Assembly (NCBI GenBank): GCA_016124615.1
Contig: WGNF01000008.1
Span: 186,001 to 250,000, forward strand
Direction of reading: 5' to 3'
From: Paracoccaceae bacterium
GTDB taxonomy: Bacteria; Pseudomonadota; Alphaproteobacteria; Rhodobacterales; Rhodobacteraceae
DNA: 64,000 nucleotides
This document shows, piece by piece, positions 16,452-26,410 of the stretch. Position numbers and translations under genes: made by a program. The notes under the pieces are model-generated. The model worked only from the letters and a program-made list of their open reading frames with translations. It made no database searches and was not told the origin of the DNA. The number at the start of each line of letters is the position of its first letter. Position 1 is the first letter of the stretch.

Positions 16452-19400
16452 CTAGAACTGGAGCCTGAGCTGGGCGGTGAGGCCAAGGGCGTTGACGTTG
16501 TTGGAGAAGCGGTCGTCGAGGCGGATGGAGGCGTTCATCTGTTTGGCGTTGCCGATGGCGCCTGCGTCGAGGACCTTGAGGTAGTCGATGCCGATGCTGA
16601 CCTCGGCGTAGGTGCCGAGGTTGGAGGTCTTGAAGGTCGAGGTAGTGCCGCCAGTGGTATAGGTCGAGTTCACCTTGGGGCTGAAGTCGTTGTAGAGCGT
16701 GGCGGTGACGAAGGTGCCCAGCAGCGCGTCGCCGGCTGCGTTCTGGCGGGTCTTCTGCAAGCTGGCCGAGAGATAGCCGATGCTGTTGGTATGGGCGTCC
16801 ATCTTCAGCGTCGAGCCATCGAGGTAGGTCAGCGTAGCGCTGCCCATCCGAGTGATGCCGAAGCCCGCCCGCGGGATGAACGACAGCCCGTTGCCCAAGC
16901 TGCGGGCCATCGCGAAGTCGCCGGTCAGCGTGGTGCCGTTCACCTTGGTCTTGGCGCCAGGCGCGAAGAACAGCCCGTTGGTGTCGCTCAGATCGTAACC
17001 GGTATGCTCGGTGCGCAGTTGCAGGTTGGCGCGCAGCATGCCCTTGGTCGCCGCGAAGTAGAGCCCGGCATAGGTCTGGTTGAAGCTGGTCTTGGTGACG
17101 CTGGTCAGCGCGGTATAGTCCAGCTTCGACGGGTCGGCCGGGTCGATCGCGAAGACGTTCTGGCTGGTGTTGCCGTGGTTGAAGCCGAACTGGGCGCCGA
17201 GCACCATGTCCCAGCCGCCCGAGGAGTTGTAGCAGCCGAAGTCGCCGCCGCCCTGGATGCCGGCATAGGTCGCCTTCACCGTCGCCGGCAGGTTCGATAC
17301 GCCGTTGGCCGACGATGCGGTGCCCTGGGCATGGCCGCCCACCAGACGGGCCCAGCCGCCGGGCGCGCAGAACTTGTTGGTGTCATAGACCGGGGTCGAG
17401 GCGAAGGCGCTGGTCGGCCGCTCGATCACCGTGTCGATCAGCGACTGGATCACCGCAAAGCCGCTGGCCATGCCGCCAAGCGCCGGGTTGGCCTGAGTCT
17501 GCACCGACCAGGTGTTGCCGGTCTTGGAGGCGCTCATCACCACCAGCCCGTCCAGCGGCACCGCGGTGCCGACGTTGTTGACCGCCTGGATCGTCAGCGC
17601 CCCGGCGGTACCCGCCGAGTAGATCACCGCCGACTTGCCGGGCAGCAGGCCGCCCGCGCCAATGTCGACCGTGGCCGCGACCGTGTCGGTCGAGTTGCCG
17701 GTGACGTCGATCTGGTCGGCGGTCTGCGTCGCCGAGTCAAAGCCCACCTTGATCACCGTCGGCCCCGACATCGCGCCGGTCACCGTGAAGGTGTTGCCCG
17801 GCGTGCCGGTGTCGAGGTTCACAAGGTTGCCCGCGGCGCTGGTCAGGTTGCCCGCGATGGTGGCGGTGGTGCCGGTCATCGCCAGCGTGCCGCTGTTGCT
17901 GACATCGGCCGCCACCGTCGCGCCAGCGCCGAAGCTGACGCCGCCGGTGTTGGTCAGCGTCACCGCGCCCAGGGTCTGGCCCGCGGCGATCACGATGCCG
18001 CTGGCCGCCGAGGAGCTGTTGGTGACCGCGCCGAGGCCGGTGACATTGGCATTCACCGCCAGCACGCCCGCCCCGGTATTGGCGAAGCTGCTGCCGTCGC
18101 CGGTCAGCGCCGCATTGGCGGTGAAGCTGCCGGTGTTGCTGGCCGCACCCTTCAGGCTTGAAGCGGCGGTGACCGTCAGCGTGCCGGTGTTGCTCAGCCC
18201 GCCGGTGGAGCCGGTGGTGTCGATCGTGCCGCCGTTCAGGTTCAGCGTGCCGTCATTGGTCACGCCGGTGCCGGTGCCCGCCAGCGTACCAGCGACATCC
18301 ATCGTCGCACCGGCATCGTTCTGCACCGTTGCCGCGCCCAACGTCTGCCCGGCGCCAATGCTGACCCCCGAGGCCGCGGTCGAACTGTTGGTCAGCGTGC
18401 CGATGCCGGTGAAGCTGCCGCCCGTCACTGCCAGCGTGCCGGTGCCGGTGTTGTTCACCGTCGCAAGATTGGTGGTCAGCGCCGCTGTCACCGTCATCGT
18501 GCCCGCGTTGGCGATGGTGTTGCCGCCCGCCGTGCCGACGCTGCCCGCAAGGTTCGCGGTGGCGCCCGCGGCGTTGGTCACGTCGCCGCTGATCGTGCCG
18601 GTCGAGGTAAAGGTGCCCGCGTTGTTGGTCAGCGCGGCCAGCGTGCCCTCGTTGGTGCCGGTGCCGGTGTTGGTCACCAGCCCCGAGACCGTCGCACCGG
18701 CCTGGTTGTCGAAGCTGCCTGCGGTGTCGATCGTGCCGGTCCAGGTGCCCTGGTTGGTCAGCGTGCCGGCCGCGAGGTTGGTGCCGTTGCCGGTCCAGAT
18801 GCCGGTGGCGCTGTTGGTCAGGGTGGCCGCGTTGCTGGCCGTTCCGGTCCAGCTGCCGTCGTTGGTCACCGTGGCGCCGTTGGTGTTCGACAGCAGGTTG
18901 CCGACCCAGGTCGCCGCCGCCTCGTTGGTGATGATCCCGGTCGCGGTGTCGTTGTTGACGTCGGCGGTGTAGGTGCCGAAGTTGTCCACCGTGCCTGCGT
19001 TGTTCAGCGTGTCATTGACCGCGCCGCCCGCCAGCACGGTGATCGTGCCGGTGGTGCTGTTGGTGATGCCGCCCGCGGTATCGGTCAGCGTGGCGCCACC
19101 CGTCACAGTGACGGTGCCGCCGTTGGTCAGCAACCCGGCCACCGTATAGGTGCCCGCGGTCACGTTCAGGTTGGCGCCCGCGGCGTTGCCGAAGGTGCTG
19201 TCGCTGCCCAGCGTGCCGGTGACGTTGAAGATGCCACCCGTGCTGTTGGTGATCGCGCCGTTCACCGTGCCCTGCGCATTGACGGTGGCCGAGTTGGTCA
19301 GCCCGCCGCCGAGGCTGCCGGAGGAGGTCAGCGTGCCGGTGCCCGAGATCGTGGCCAGCCCGGTGACGATGCCGGTGGCATTGTTCGTCAGCGTGCCGCC

Positions 19401-22400
19401 CGAGACGTCGGCGGTGCCGGTGATCGCGCCGGAGTTCGTCGTGGTGCCGCCGGTGTTGACCAGCGCGCCGATGGTGCCGGTGCCGTTGTTGGTCAGCGAT
19501 CCGGCCGAGACCGTCGCGGTGCCGGTGATGGTGGCGTTGTTGGTCGTGGTGCCGCCGCTATTGCTCAGCGAGGCCACGGTCAGGTTGTTGGTCAGCGTGC
19601 CGCCAGCCTGGGTGTCAACCGCGCCGAGGGTGCCATCGTTGGCCACCACCCCGGTGCCCGAGATCGTGGTCTGCCCGGTGACGATGCCGGTCGCGTTGTT
19701 GGTCAGCGTGCCACCCGAGACAGCGGCGGTGCCGGTGATGCCGCCCGAGTTCGTCGTGGTGCCGCCGGTGCTGACCAGCGCGCCGATGGTGCCGGTGCCG
19801 TTGTTGGTCAGCGCCCCGAGCGAGATCGTCGCGGTGCCGGTGATGGTGGCGTTGTTGGTCGTGGTGCCGCCACTGTTGCTCAGCGACGCCACGGTCAGGT
19901 TGTTGGTCAGCGTGCCGCCAGCCTGGTTGTCAACCGCGCCGAGGGTGCCATCGTTGGCCACCACCCCGGTGCCCGAGATCGTGGTCTGCCCGGTGACGGT
20001 GCCGGTCGCGTTGTTGGTCAGCGTGCCGCCCGAGACGTCGGCGGTGCCGGTGATCGCGCCCGAGTTCGTCGTCGTGCCGCCGGTGCTGACCAGCGCGCCG
20101 ATGGTGCCGGTGCCGTTGTTGGTCAGCGCCCCGACCGAGATCGTCGCGGTGCCGGTGATGGTACCATCGTTGCCGAAGGTGCCGCCGGTATTGTTCAGCG
20201 AGGCGACGGTGCCCGCGTTGGTGGCGGTGGCGGTGTTGCTGACCGCCCCGGCCTGCCCCCCCGTATCCACCGTGAGGGTCGCCGCGTTGGTCACCGCGCC
20301 GATCACGCCGCCCGAGGCGATCCGCAGCGTGCCGCCGTCGACCGTCGTGCCGCCGCTATAGGTGTTCGCGCCCGACAGCGTCAGCGTGTTCGCCCCGGTC
20401 TTGTCGAGCGACAGCACGCCGCCGCCGTCCTGGATCACACCGGCAAAGGTGGTGTCGGCGCTGTTGTTCGCGGTCAGCACCGCCGCCGCGCCGCTGTCGG
20501 TGATGATGCCCTGGGCATTGCCGCCGAGGTTGTTCACCGTCACCGCATTGCCGCCAAGGTCCAGCGTCGCGCTGGTCGCGCCGGTGCCGATGGTGGTGCC
20601 GCCGGTCAGGTCGGCCAGCACGGTCGCGCCATTGGCATTGCCGATCTTGAGGGTGCCGCCGTCGACCGCCAACGCGGTGGCGGGATCGGCCGTGACGGCC
20701 GTCGGCGCCAGCGTGACCGTGCCGGTATCGCCGCTGCCGCCGATATGCAGCGTGGTGCCCGCGCCGCCGTTGAGCGCGACCGGACCGGCCAGCGTCAGCG
20801 TGTTGCCCGAGGTCGCGACGAAGCTCGCCGAAACACCGGCGTTGACGGTCGTCGTTCCGGCAACAGTGACGTCGACGCCGCTCGCCTCGAGCGCGGAATT
20901 GCCGCCGAAGGTCACCCCGGCGGTGCCGAGCGCATTGGCATTGGTCAGCGACACCGTCGCCTGGTTGATCGTCAGCAGGCCGCTGAAGCCCGCGTTGTTG
21001 CCACCCAGCGTCAGCGAGCCTGCGCCGCCCTTGGTCAGCCCGCCTGTGCCGGTGATCGTGCCATCGTAGACGTTCGGATTGCTGGCCGGGTTGGTGGTCA
21101 GCGTGAAGGTCTGAAGGTCGATCGCGCCGCCGCTGCCGCTGAACGCGCTGATCGAGGTGTTGGCATCCAGCGTCAGCGTGCCGCCGTTGATCGTCGCGGT
21201 GCCGGTGATCGTCCCGGCGGTGTCGAAGGCGCCGCCGCTCAGCGTCAGGCTGTCGATGCTGCCGCTGGCCTCGTTGGTGAAGCTGCCGCCGCTCTGGGCC
21301 ACGTCGTGCACGGTGCCGAAGTTGTCGACCGTGCCGGTGCCCGAGACCGTCACCGTATTGCCCGCGGCGACCGAACCGCCGGCGTTGACGTCCAGCGTGC
21401 CGCCGCTGACCCCGACCGCGCCGTTCAGGATGCCGCCGCCGCCCGTCGTCTGCACGGTGCCGCCCGAGATGTCGATCTGCCCGGTCAGCGTGCCGCCGAC
21501 ATTGGCGGTGCCCGCGGTGTTCTCGAACCCGGCCGTGGTCGACAGCGTGGTGCCCGCGCCGATGGTCACGTCGCCACCGGCGGCGTTGGTCAGCGCGCCG
21601 GTCAGCGCGAAGGTGCCGCTGCCCGCGTCGAGCGTCAGCGCGCCGTTGTTGGCAAGCGCGCCGGTCGCATCCACGCTGCCGCCCGCCGCCATCTCGATCG
21701 TCGCGGTATTGGCGTTGGTCAGCGTCGGCGCCGACAGGGTCGCAGTGCCGCTGGTGCCGGTGAAGTTGATCGTGCCCCCGGCGAGGTTGTTGATGTCGGT
21801 GGCGTCGGTCAGGCTGCCGCCCGCAGCGACATTGATCGTCACCGTGTTGTTGATCGAGGCGCCGGTGCCGTGCAGCGTCGAGCCCGCGCCGATGTCGATC
21901 GTGCCGTTGTTGGTGACCGTGGTCGCCGAGACGGTCAGGCCGTCCTCGATGGTGATCGTCGATTCGTTCTGCAGCACCGCCAGCCCGCTCAGGCTGGCCG
22001 TGACGTCGACCGCGGTCTGCGCGTCGATGCCGCCGGTGAACGTGCCGCCGCCGAAGCCCAGCGTGCCGCCATTCACCGTCGTCAGCCCGCCGATGTCGCC
22101 GCCGTTATTGTTCAGCGTGCCGCCATCGACATCGGCCGTGCCGCTGATCGTGCCGGTGTTGGTGAACGTGCCCGCGCCCGCCCCGTTCACCAGCGAGGCG
22201 ATGGTGCCCGCGTTCGAGCCGGTGCCGCTGTTGGTCACCGCCCCCGCCGCGCCACCCGTATCCACCGTGAAGCTGGCGCCGCCATCGTTGGCGACCGCGC
22301 CGACAACGCCACCCGAGGCGATCTCCAGCGTGCCCGCCTTGTTCTCGCTGCCGCCGGTGAAGGTGTTGGCGCCCGACAGCGTCAGCGTGCCGCCGACGTC

Positions 22401-24119
22401 ATGCACCAGCGCCACCGTGCCCGCGCCATCCTGGATCACGCCGCCGAAGCTGGAACTGCCATCGACCGTCAGCGTCTTCGCCCCCGCGACGCCGTCGGTG
22501 ACGGTGCCCGTCCCGCTCAGCCCGGCCAGCGTGGTGTCATGCCCGTTCATGTCCAGCGTCGCGCCCGTGGCGATGCTGGTCGCAGGCACGCCCATGCCGA
22601 TGTCGTCCGAGCCGACCGCCAGCGTGCCGAAGTCGATGGCGATCGTCGTCCCCGCATCGACGCTGGAGCCAGCGCCGAAGTCGGCCACCACCGTGCCAGT
22701 GTCGCCCGCCGCCCCGACATGAAGCGCCGCGCCATCAAACACGCCCGCGCCGGTCAGCGTCAGCGTGCTGCCCGCCGTCGCCGCCAGCGTCGCGCTGCCG
22801 CCCGACGCCACCGTGATATCGTTGCCCAGCGTGAAGGTTCCTTCCCCCACCAGCGTGCCCGCGTTGGTCACCCCCCCGGCCCCCAGCGCGCCGCCGTTGG
22901 TCACCACCAGCGTCCCGCCCGAGCCGATCGTCGTGCCGCCGCTGTAGGCGCTTGTGCCGCTGAGCGTCGTGGTGCCCGAGACCACATCGAGCCCGAGCGA
23001 GCCGCCCGCGCTGCCGTCCGCCAGCGTGCCGCCGAAGGTCGAGGTGCCGGTGGTCGCCAGCGTTGCCGCCGTGGCGGTGCCGTCGGCCACGGTGCCCGAA
23101 CCGGTCAGCGCGTTGATCGTCGTGGTGCCCGACCCGAGGAGCAGGGTGGAGCCGGAACCGACGCTGGTGCCGCCCATTGTGCCGAGTGCCGTGCTCAGCG
23201 CGGCGGAGCCGGAAATGTCGACCGTGCCGGTGCCGCCGGTCGCGAAGGTGTTGGAGGCGTTCGCCGTAACCGTGCCGGAGGTGAACGCGATATCGCCGTT
23301 GATGTTGGAAAACACGCCGCCGACTTGAAGGGCCGCGCCCGAACCGAGGCTGAGGCTCCCGGAAACCGTCGTGGACGTGCCGTCAAGACCGCCAATCTTG
23401 CCGGTCGTCCCTGCCGTCACCGAGATGGCATTGCTGAGCGTCGGCGTCGTCGCCCCCAGAATCCCGGTCACGACCCCGCCACCATTCAGCGTAAGGGTTC
23501 CGCCGCCAAGCCCCTCACTCGCCACGGCGACAATGCCACCCGCGTTGACCGACGTGCCGCCGGAATAGTCATTGGCACTATTGCCGAGGTAGGCGTAAGT
23601 TCCCGCCGCAACCGTGATCGCCCCGCCGCCGCTCACCTTCCCGTCGATTTCTGGGAGCCCGCTGCCGTTCATGGTGAGGTTGCTGGTCAGTGTGACGGAA
23701 GTGGCGACGACATTAAATCCCGATCCGCTCCCGGTGAAGGTCGCATCGGTTCCCGCAACGCCGCTGTCGAACACCAGCGTCCCGTTCGTGACGGTCGACC
23801 CGTCCGTCAGCGTCAGCGCGCCCACAGTGTAGGTGTTCGTGCCCAGATCGACCGTCACCGCGCCGTTCGGCCCGACGCTCGCGCTTGCGCCCGCCGCGTT
23901 CGGCACCGTCGCCGGGGTCCAGTTGGTGCCCGTGCCCCAGAGACCGTTGTCTGCGCCGCTGTAAACCTGAGCCCCCGCCGGTTGCCCGCTCAGCCAGACC
24001 AGCGCCAGCGCGATTGCCGAAGAGCACAAAAGCCCGCGGATGCGCGCGGACCGAACAGATGGCAGAGACGCCCTGTCCTGGGATGACACCACCAGGAAGT
24101 CGCGGTCGGAAATCGCCAT
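16452..24119 (-). CDS. Giant autotransporter (type Va) with repeat-rich beta-helix passenger
   Basis: A ~2,555-residue surface protein. The N-terminus is a long, extended signal peptide with a charged leader followed by LLCSSAIALALVWLSG and cleavage near AGA-Q. The passenger (to ~2,230) is built of short Gly/Thr/Asn/Ala strands (such as TLTNNATGTVTG and LSGANTYSGGTT), the autotransporter-associated beta-strand pattern that folds as a right-handed beta-helix. The last ~310 residues are the outer-membrane beta-barrel (GGWARLVGGHAQG onward) ending in the terminal aromatic motif QLRLQF. The ATG at 24119 is preferred over GTG at 24128 because GGGG lies 8 bases before it. No protease or lipase motif was recognised, so adhesion is the default guess. 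It sits between the two T6SS arms. Confidence 0.9.
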   Translation of the reverse strand: MAISDRDFLVVSSQDRASLPSVRSARIRGLLCSSAIALALVWLSGQPAGAQVYSGADNGLWGTGTNWTPATVPNAAGASASVGPNGAVTVDLGTNTYTVGALTLTDGSTVTNGTLVFDSGVAGTDATFTGSGSGFNVVATSVTLTSNLTMNGSGLPEIDGKVSGGGAITVAAGTYAYLGNSANDYSGGTSVNAGGIVAVASEGLGGGTLTLNGGGVVTGILGATTPTLSNAISVTAGTTGKIGGLDGTSTTVSGSLSLGSGAALQVGGVFSNINGDIAFTSGTVTANASNTFATGGTGTVDISGSAALSTALGTMGGTSVGSGSTLLLGSGTTTINALTGSGTVADGTATAATLATTGTSTFGGTLADGSAGGSLGLDVVSGTTTLSGTSAYSGGTTIGSGGTLVVTNGGALGAGGVTNAGTLVGEGTFTLGNDITVASGGSATLAATAGSTLTLTGAGVFDGAALHVGAAGDTGTVVADFGAGSSVDAGTTIAIDFGTLAVGSDDIGMGVPATSIATGATLDMNGHDTTLAGLSGTGTVTDGVAGAKTLTVDGSSSFGGVIQDGAGTVALVHDVGGTLTLSGANTFTGGSENKAGTLEIASGGVVGAVANDGGASFTVDTGGAAGAVTNSGTGSNAGTIASLVNGAGAGTFTNTGTISGTADVDGGTLNNNGGDIGGLTTVNGGTLGFGGGTFTGGIDAQTAVDVTASLSGLAVLQNESTITIEDGLTVSATTVTNNGTIDIGAGSTLHGTGASINNTVTINVAAGGSLTDATDINNLAGGTINFTGTSGTATLSAPTLTNANTATIEMAAGGSVDATGALANNGALTLDAGSGTFALTGALTNAAGGDVTIGAGTTLSTTAGFENTAGTANVGGTLTGQIDISGGTVQTTGGGGILNGAVGVSGGTLDVNAGGSVAAGNTVTVSGTGTVDNFGTVHDVAQSGGSFTNEASGSIDSLTLSGGAFDTAGTITGTATINGGTLTLDANTSISAFSGSGGAIDLQTFTLTTNPASNPNVYDGTITGTGGLTKGGAGSLTLGGNNAGFSGLLTINQATVSLTNANALGTAGVTFGGNSALEASGVDVTVAGTTTVNAGVSASFVATSGNTLTLAGPVALNGGAGTTLHIGGSGDTGTVTLAPTAVTADPATALAVDGGTLKIGNANGATVLADLTGGTTIGTGATSATLDLGGNAVTVNNLGGNAQGIITDSGAAAVLTANNSADTTFAGVIQDGGGVLSLDKTGANTLTLSGANTYSGGTTVDGGTLRIASGGVIGAVTNAATLTVDTGGQAGAVSNTATATNAGTVASLNNTGGTFGNDGTITGTATISVGALTNNGTGTIGALVSTGGTTTNSGAITGTADVSGGTLTNNATGTVTGQTTISGTGVVANDGTLGAVDNQAGGTLTNNLTVASLSNSGGTTTNNATITGTATISLGALTNNGTGTIGALVSTGGTTTNSGGITGTAAVSGGTLTNNATGIVTGQTTISGTGVVANDGTLGAVDTQAGGTLTNNLTVASLSNSGGTTTNNATITGTATVSAGSLTNNGTGTIGALVNTGGTTTNSGAITGTADVSGGTLTNNATGIVTGLATISGTGTLTSSGSLGGGLTNSATVNAQGTVNGAITNSTGGIFNVTGTLGSDSTFGNAAGANLNVTAGTYTVAGLLTNGGTVTVTGGATLTDTAGGITNSTTGTITVLAGGAVNDTLNNAGTVDNFGTYTADVNNDTATGIITNEAAATWVGNLLSNTNGATVTNDGSWTGTASNAATLTNSATGIWTGNGTNLAAGTLTNQGTWTGTIDTAGSFDNQAGATVSGLVTNTGTGTNEGTLAALTNNAGTFTSTGTISGDVTNAAGATANLAGSVGTAGGNTIANAGTMTVTAALTTNLATVNNTGTGTLAVTGGSFTGIGTLTNSSTAASGVSIGAGQTLGAATVQNDAGATMDVAGTLAGTGTGVTNDGTLNLNGGTIDTTGSTGGLSNTGTLTVTAASSLKGAASNTGSFTANAALTGDGSSFANTGAGVLAVNANVTGLGAVTNSSSAASGIVIAAGQTLGAVTLTNTGGVSFGAGATVAADVSNSGTLAMTGTTATIAGNLTSAAGNLVNLDTGTPGNTFTVTGAMSGPTVIKVGFDSATQTADQIDVTGNSTDTVAATVDIGAGGLLPGKSAVIYSAGTAGALTIQAVNNVGTAVPLDGLVVMSASKTGNTWSVQTQANPALGGMASGFAVIQSLIDTVIERPTSAFASTPVYDTNKFCAPGGWARLVGGHAQGTASSANGVSNLPATVKATYAGIQGGGDFGCYNSSGGWDMVLGAQFGFNHGNTSQNVFAIDPADPSKLDYTALTSVTKTSFNQTYAGLYFAATKGMLRANLQLRTEHTGYDLSDTNGLFFAPGAKTKVNGTTLTGDFAMARSLGNGLSFIPRAGFGITRMGSATLTYLDGSTLKMDAHTNSIGYLSASLQKTRQNAAGDALLGTFVTATLYNDFSPKVNSTYTTGGTTSTFKTSNLGTYAEVSIGIDYLKVLDAGAIGNAKQMNASIRLDDRFSNNVNALGLTAQLRLQF
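19336..20165 (-). repeat. Tandem 315-bp coding repeats inside the autotransporter
   Basis: Near-identical units begin at 19336, 19651 and 19966 (for example the string CCGGTGCCCGAGATCGTGG recurs exactly 315 bases apart). The third unit is incomplete and diverges after about 20165. Each unit codes 105 residues, so gain or loss of a unit keeps the reading frame. Confidence 0.9.
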
Positions 24120-24161
24120 CGTGTTCACCCCATCACGTCAAAATCAAAAAAATTTGTGCTA

Positions 24162-24190
24162 TCTATAGTCTGACGCCGGGTCATGCTCAA
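24162..24190 (-). promoter_or_regulatory. Predicted sigma-70 promoter of the autotransporter
   Basis: On the minus strand TTGAGC (24185-24190) and TATAGA (24162-24167) are separated by exactly 17 bases, about 45 bases upstream of the ATG. An AT-rich TTTTTTTG stretch follows, unusual in this GC-rich sequence. Confidence 0.55.
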
Positions 24191-24340
24191 AGAACTTTTG
24201 GATAGTCCTGACCAAGAACGCCGCAACTTCGTGTCCGCGGGGCGACATATCTGCAACGCCTGGCGCGCGCCCGGCACCGCGAAACGCTTGCGATCCGGCA
24301 GGTTGCATGTCAGGCTCTCAGGATTGGATCAAGGACGTTG

Positions 24341-24367
24341 GTCCGGACGGATGGCATTCGTCCGGAC
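24341..24367. promoter_or_regulatory. Paired GTCCGGAC palindromes upstream of vgrG
   Basis: The self-complementary octamer GTCCGGAC occurs at 24341-24348 and 24360-24367, 19 bases apart (about two helical turns), 34 bases before the vgrG start, with TATAGG immediately after. This layout suits a regulator binding one DNA face at the plus-strand T6SS promoter; the regulator is unknown. Confidence 0.4.
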
Positions 24368-24400
24368 AGTATAGGCTCATAGACCCGGGGTTGCCCGACC

Positions 24401-26338
24401 ATGTCACCAGTTGTCATAAATGAACTGCAAGCGATGTCTCAGGCGGATCGCGCCGGACGACTGTATACGCCATTTGGCGACGACGTTCTGGTGCTGCTGC
24501 GGTTCGATGGCACCGAATCCGTCAACGAACTGTTCGAATTCACCGTCGACGCGATGACCAGTTCCAAAACGCTGAACCTCAACGACGCGGTCGGCCAGCA
24601 TTGCACAGTCGAGCTGGGGTCCATCGCGCACGGGGCCCGTTATTTCGACGGCCTGCTGACCGAGATCACGGCGCTTGGGCTGGTGGAGGGCGGGATCGGT
24701 TACCGCCTGACGCTGCGGCCGTGGCTCTGGCTGCTCGACCAGCGGCGCAACCAGCGCATCTTTCACGACGTGACGCCGCAGGACATCATCCAGACCATCA
24801 TCAGCGAGTATGGATTCAACGTCGAAATCACGGCCTCGGGATTGCCGACGCTGGAATACACCGTCCAGTTCGGCGAGACCGACCTGACCTTCATCCGCCG
24901 GATGATGGAGCGGTTCGGGCTGAACTTCTATTTCGTGCATGACAAGAACAAGCACGACCTCATCATCAACGACGGCAACTTTGCGACCCCGATCCCGGGC
25001 GACACGCGGGTCGTGCTGACCTCGGCGAACCAGCATCTGGGCGATGAAGAGCATTTCGAAGGCTGGACCTCTGACCGCCGGATTACCACCGGGCGGGTGA
25101 AGCTGACCGACTACAACTTCAAGACGCCCACCGCGTCGATGGGGGCCGAGCAGTCAGGCACGGCGGAATATAGCCATCACGACATCGAGGCCTACGAATA
25201 TCCGGGCGGCTATCTGGACGGCGGCGAAGGCAGCAATGTTGCCAAGCTGCGGCTGAAACAGGTGCGCGCCGAGGACAACCGCAACCGGGCCGAAGGCGAC
25301 GCGATGACGCTGGCCGCCGGGATGGTGGTGAAGCTCAAGAGCGACGAAGACGAGAATCTGGACGGCAAGAGCTTCGTGGCGCTGTCCTGTTCGCATTCCT
25401 TCGTGTCGCAATCCTATTCGAGCGGCGGCAGCGCCGGAACCGCAGGCGAGAACCACTATAGCGGCGCTTACGAGTTCAGCCCGAAGGATCAGCCCATCGT
25501 TCCGGCCCGCGTCACCCCGCGCGCGGTGATCCGGGGGCCCCATGTCGCCGTCGTCACCGGCGGCGGCGAAATCGACAGCGACGAGTTCGGCCGCATCACG
25601 GTGCAGTTTCCGTGGGATGCAGACGGCGCCATGTCGATGCGCTGCCGGGTGCTGCAGCCCTGGGCCGGCAACGGCTTTGGCAACATCTTCATCCCGCGCA
25701 TCGGGATGGAGGTGGTGGTCGAGTTTCTGGACGGCGACCCCGATTTTCCGGTGGTGGTGGGCTGCCTCTACAACGGCCAGAACAGCCCGCCCTATGGTCT
25801 TCCCGGTCAGCAGAACATCGCTGGCATCAAGTCGAACTCGGTCAGCGGGTCCGGCTACAATGAATTCATCCTGGACGATACCGGTGGCGCCGAGCTGATC
25901 CGGACCCACGCGCAATACGACATGGAGTCGACGGTCGAGAACGACGAGCGGCGCACGGTGAAGAACAACCGGACCACCGAGATCGACGTGAACGACACCC
26001 GCACGGTGAAAGGTAACGACAAGGAAGACATCACCGGGACGATGAAGACGACCGTCTCGCAGTCGAAATCCACCGATGTCACCACCACCTACGAGATCAC
26101 CGCCAAGTCGCATTTCAAGGTCACGGTCGGGATGTGCGAATTGATGATGGACGGCACCAAGATCGAGTTGAAGGTCGGGCCGAGCAAGGTGACGCTCGAC
26201 GCCATGAACGTCACGCTCGAAGGAATGAATATCAAGTCGACTGCCGAGCTGGCCTTGGAAACCTCATCCAAGCTGTCATCGAAACACGACGGCGGCATCA
26301 CGATGACGATCAAGGGCGTCATGGTCTTGATCAATTGA
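24401..26338 (+). CDS. vgrG: T6SS spike protein VgrG (TssI)
   Basis: The trimeric needle of the T6SS puncturing device, 645 residues. The N-terminal two thirds correspond to the phage gp27 and gp5 OB-fold parts (LYTPFGDDVLVLLRFDGTE, QFGETDLTFIRRMMERFGL, GRITVQFPWDADG, GNIFIPRIGMEVVVEFLDGD, VGCLYNG). The C-terminal ~150 residues are a Thr/Lys/Val-rich gp5-like beta-helix ending in KGVMVLIN, with no appended effector domain. ATG at 24401 is used; a second in-frame ATG at 24434 (MSQADRAG) is possible, and neither has a strong Shine-Dalgarno. It heads the plus-strand T6SS arm and is separated from the DUF6931 gene by about 70 bases. Confidence 0.95.
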   Translation: MSPVVINELQAMSQADRAGRLYTPFGDDVLVLLRFDGTESVNELFEFTVDAMTSSKTLNLNDAVGQHCTVELGSIAHGARYFDGLLTEITALGLVEGGIGYRLTLRPWLWLLDQRRNQRIFHDVTPQDIIQTIISEYGFNVEITASGLPTLEYTVQFGETDLTFIRRMMERFGLNFYFVHDKNKHDLIINDGNFATPIPGDTRVVLTSANQHLGDEEHFEGWTSDRRITTGRVKLTDYNFKTPTASMGAEQSGTAEYSHHDIEAYEYPGGYLDGGEGSNVAKLRLKQVRAEDNRNRAEGDAMTLAAGMVVKLKSDEDENLDGKSFVALSCSHSFVSQSYSSGGSAGTAGENHYSGAYEFSPKDQPIVPARVTPRAVIRGPHVAVVTGGGEIDSDEFGRITVQFPWDADGAMSMRCRVLQPWAGNGFGNIFIPRIGMEVVVEFLDGDPDFPVVVGCLYNGQNSPPYGLPGQQNIAGIKSNSVSGSGYNEFILDDTGGAELIRTHAQYDMESTVENDERRTVKNNRTTEIDVNDTRTVKGNDKEDITGTMKTTVSQSKSTDVTTTYEITAKSHFKVTVGMCELMMDGTKIELKVGPSKVTLDAMNVTLEGMNIKSTAELALETSSKLSSKHDGGITMTIKGVMVLIN

Positions 26339-26410
26339 CGACCAGTTCCCGGATGGGGCGGAAGGATCTGTGTTGAACGAAGAAATGTGGTGCGAGGCGG
26401 CGGGAGGCAC

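Noticed and set aside
19336..20165. The tandem repeats as a CRISPR array
   Set aside because: Units are 315 bases, contiguous and coding, with no short repeats and unique spacers.
20745..24086. A 1,113-codon open frame on the plus strand antisense to the autotransporter
   Set aside because: It is rich in Arg, Ala and Gly with no domain pattern, and mirrors the repetitive GC-rich codons of the real gene; other plus-strand frames here (17635-18972, 19150-21069, 21157-22722) have the same origin.
24183..24374. A 63-codon open frame between the autotransporter and vgrG
   Set aside because: It overlaps the predicted promoter and paired palindromes, has no ribosome binding site and no family similarity.
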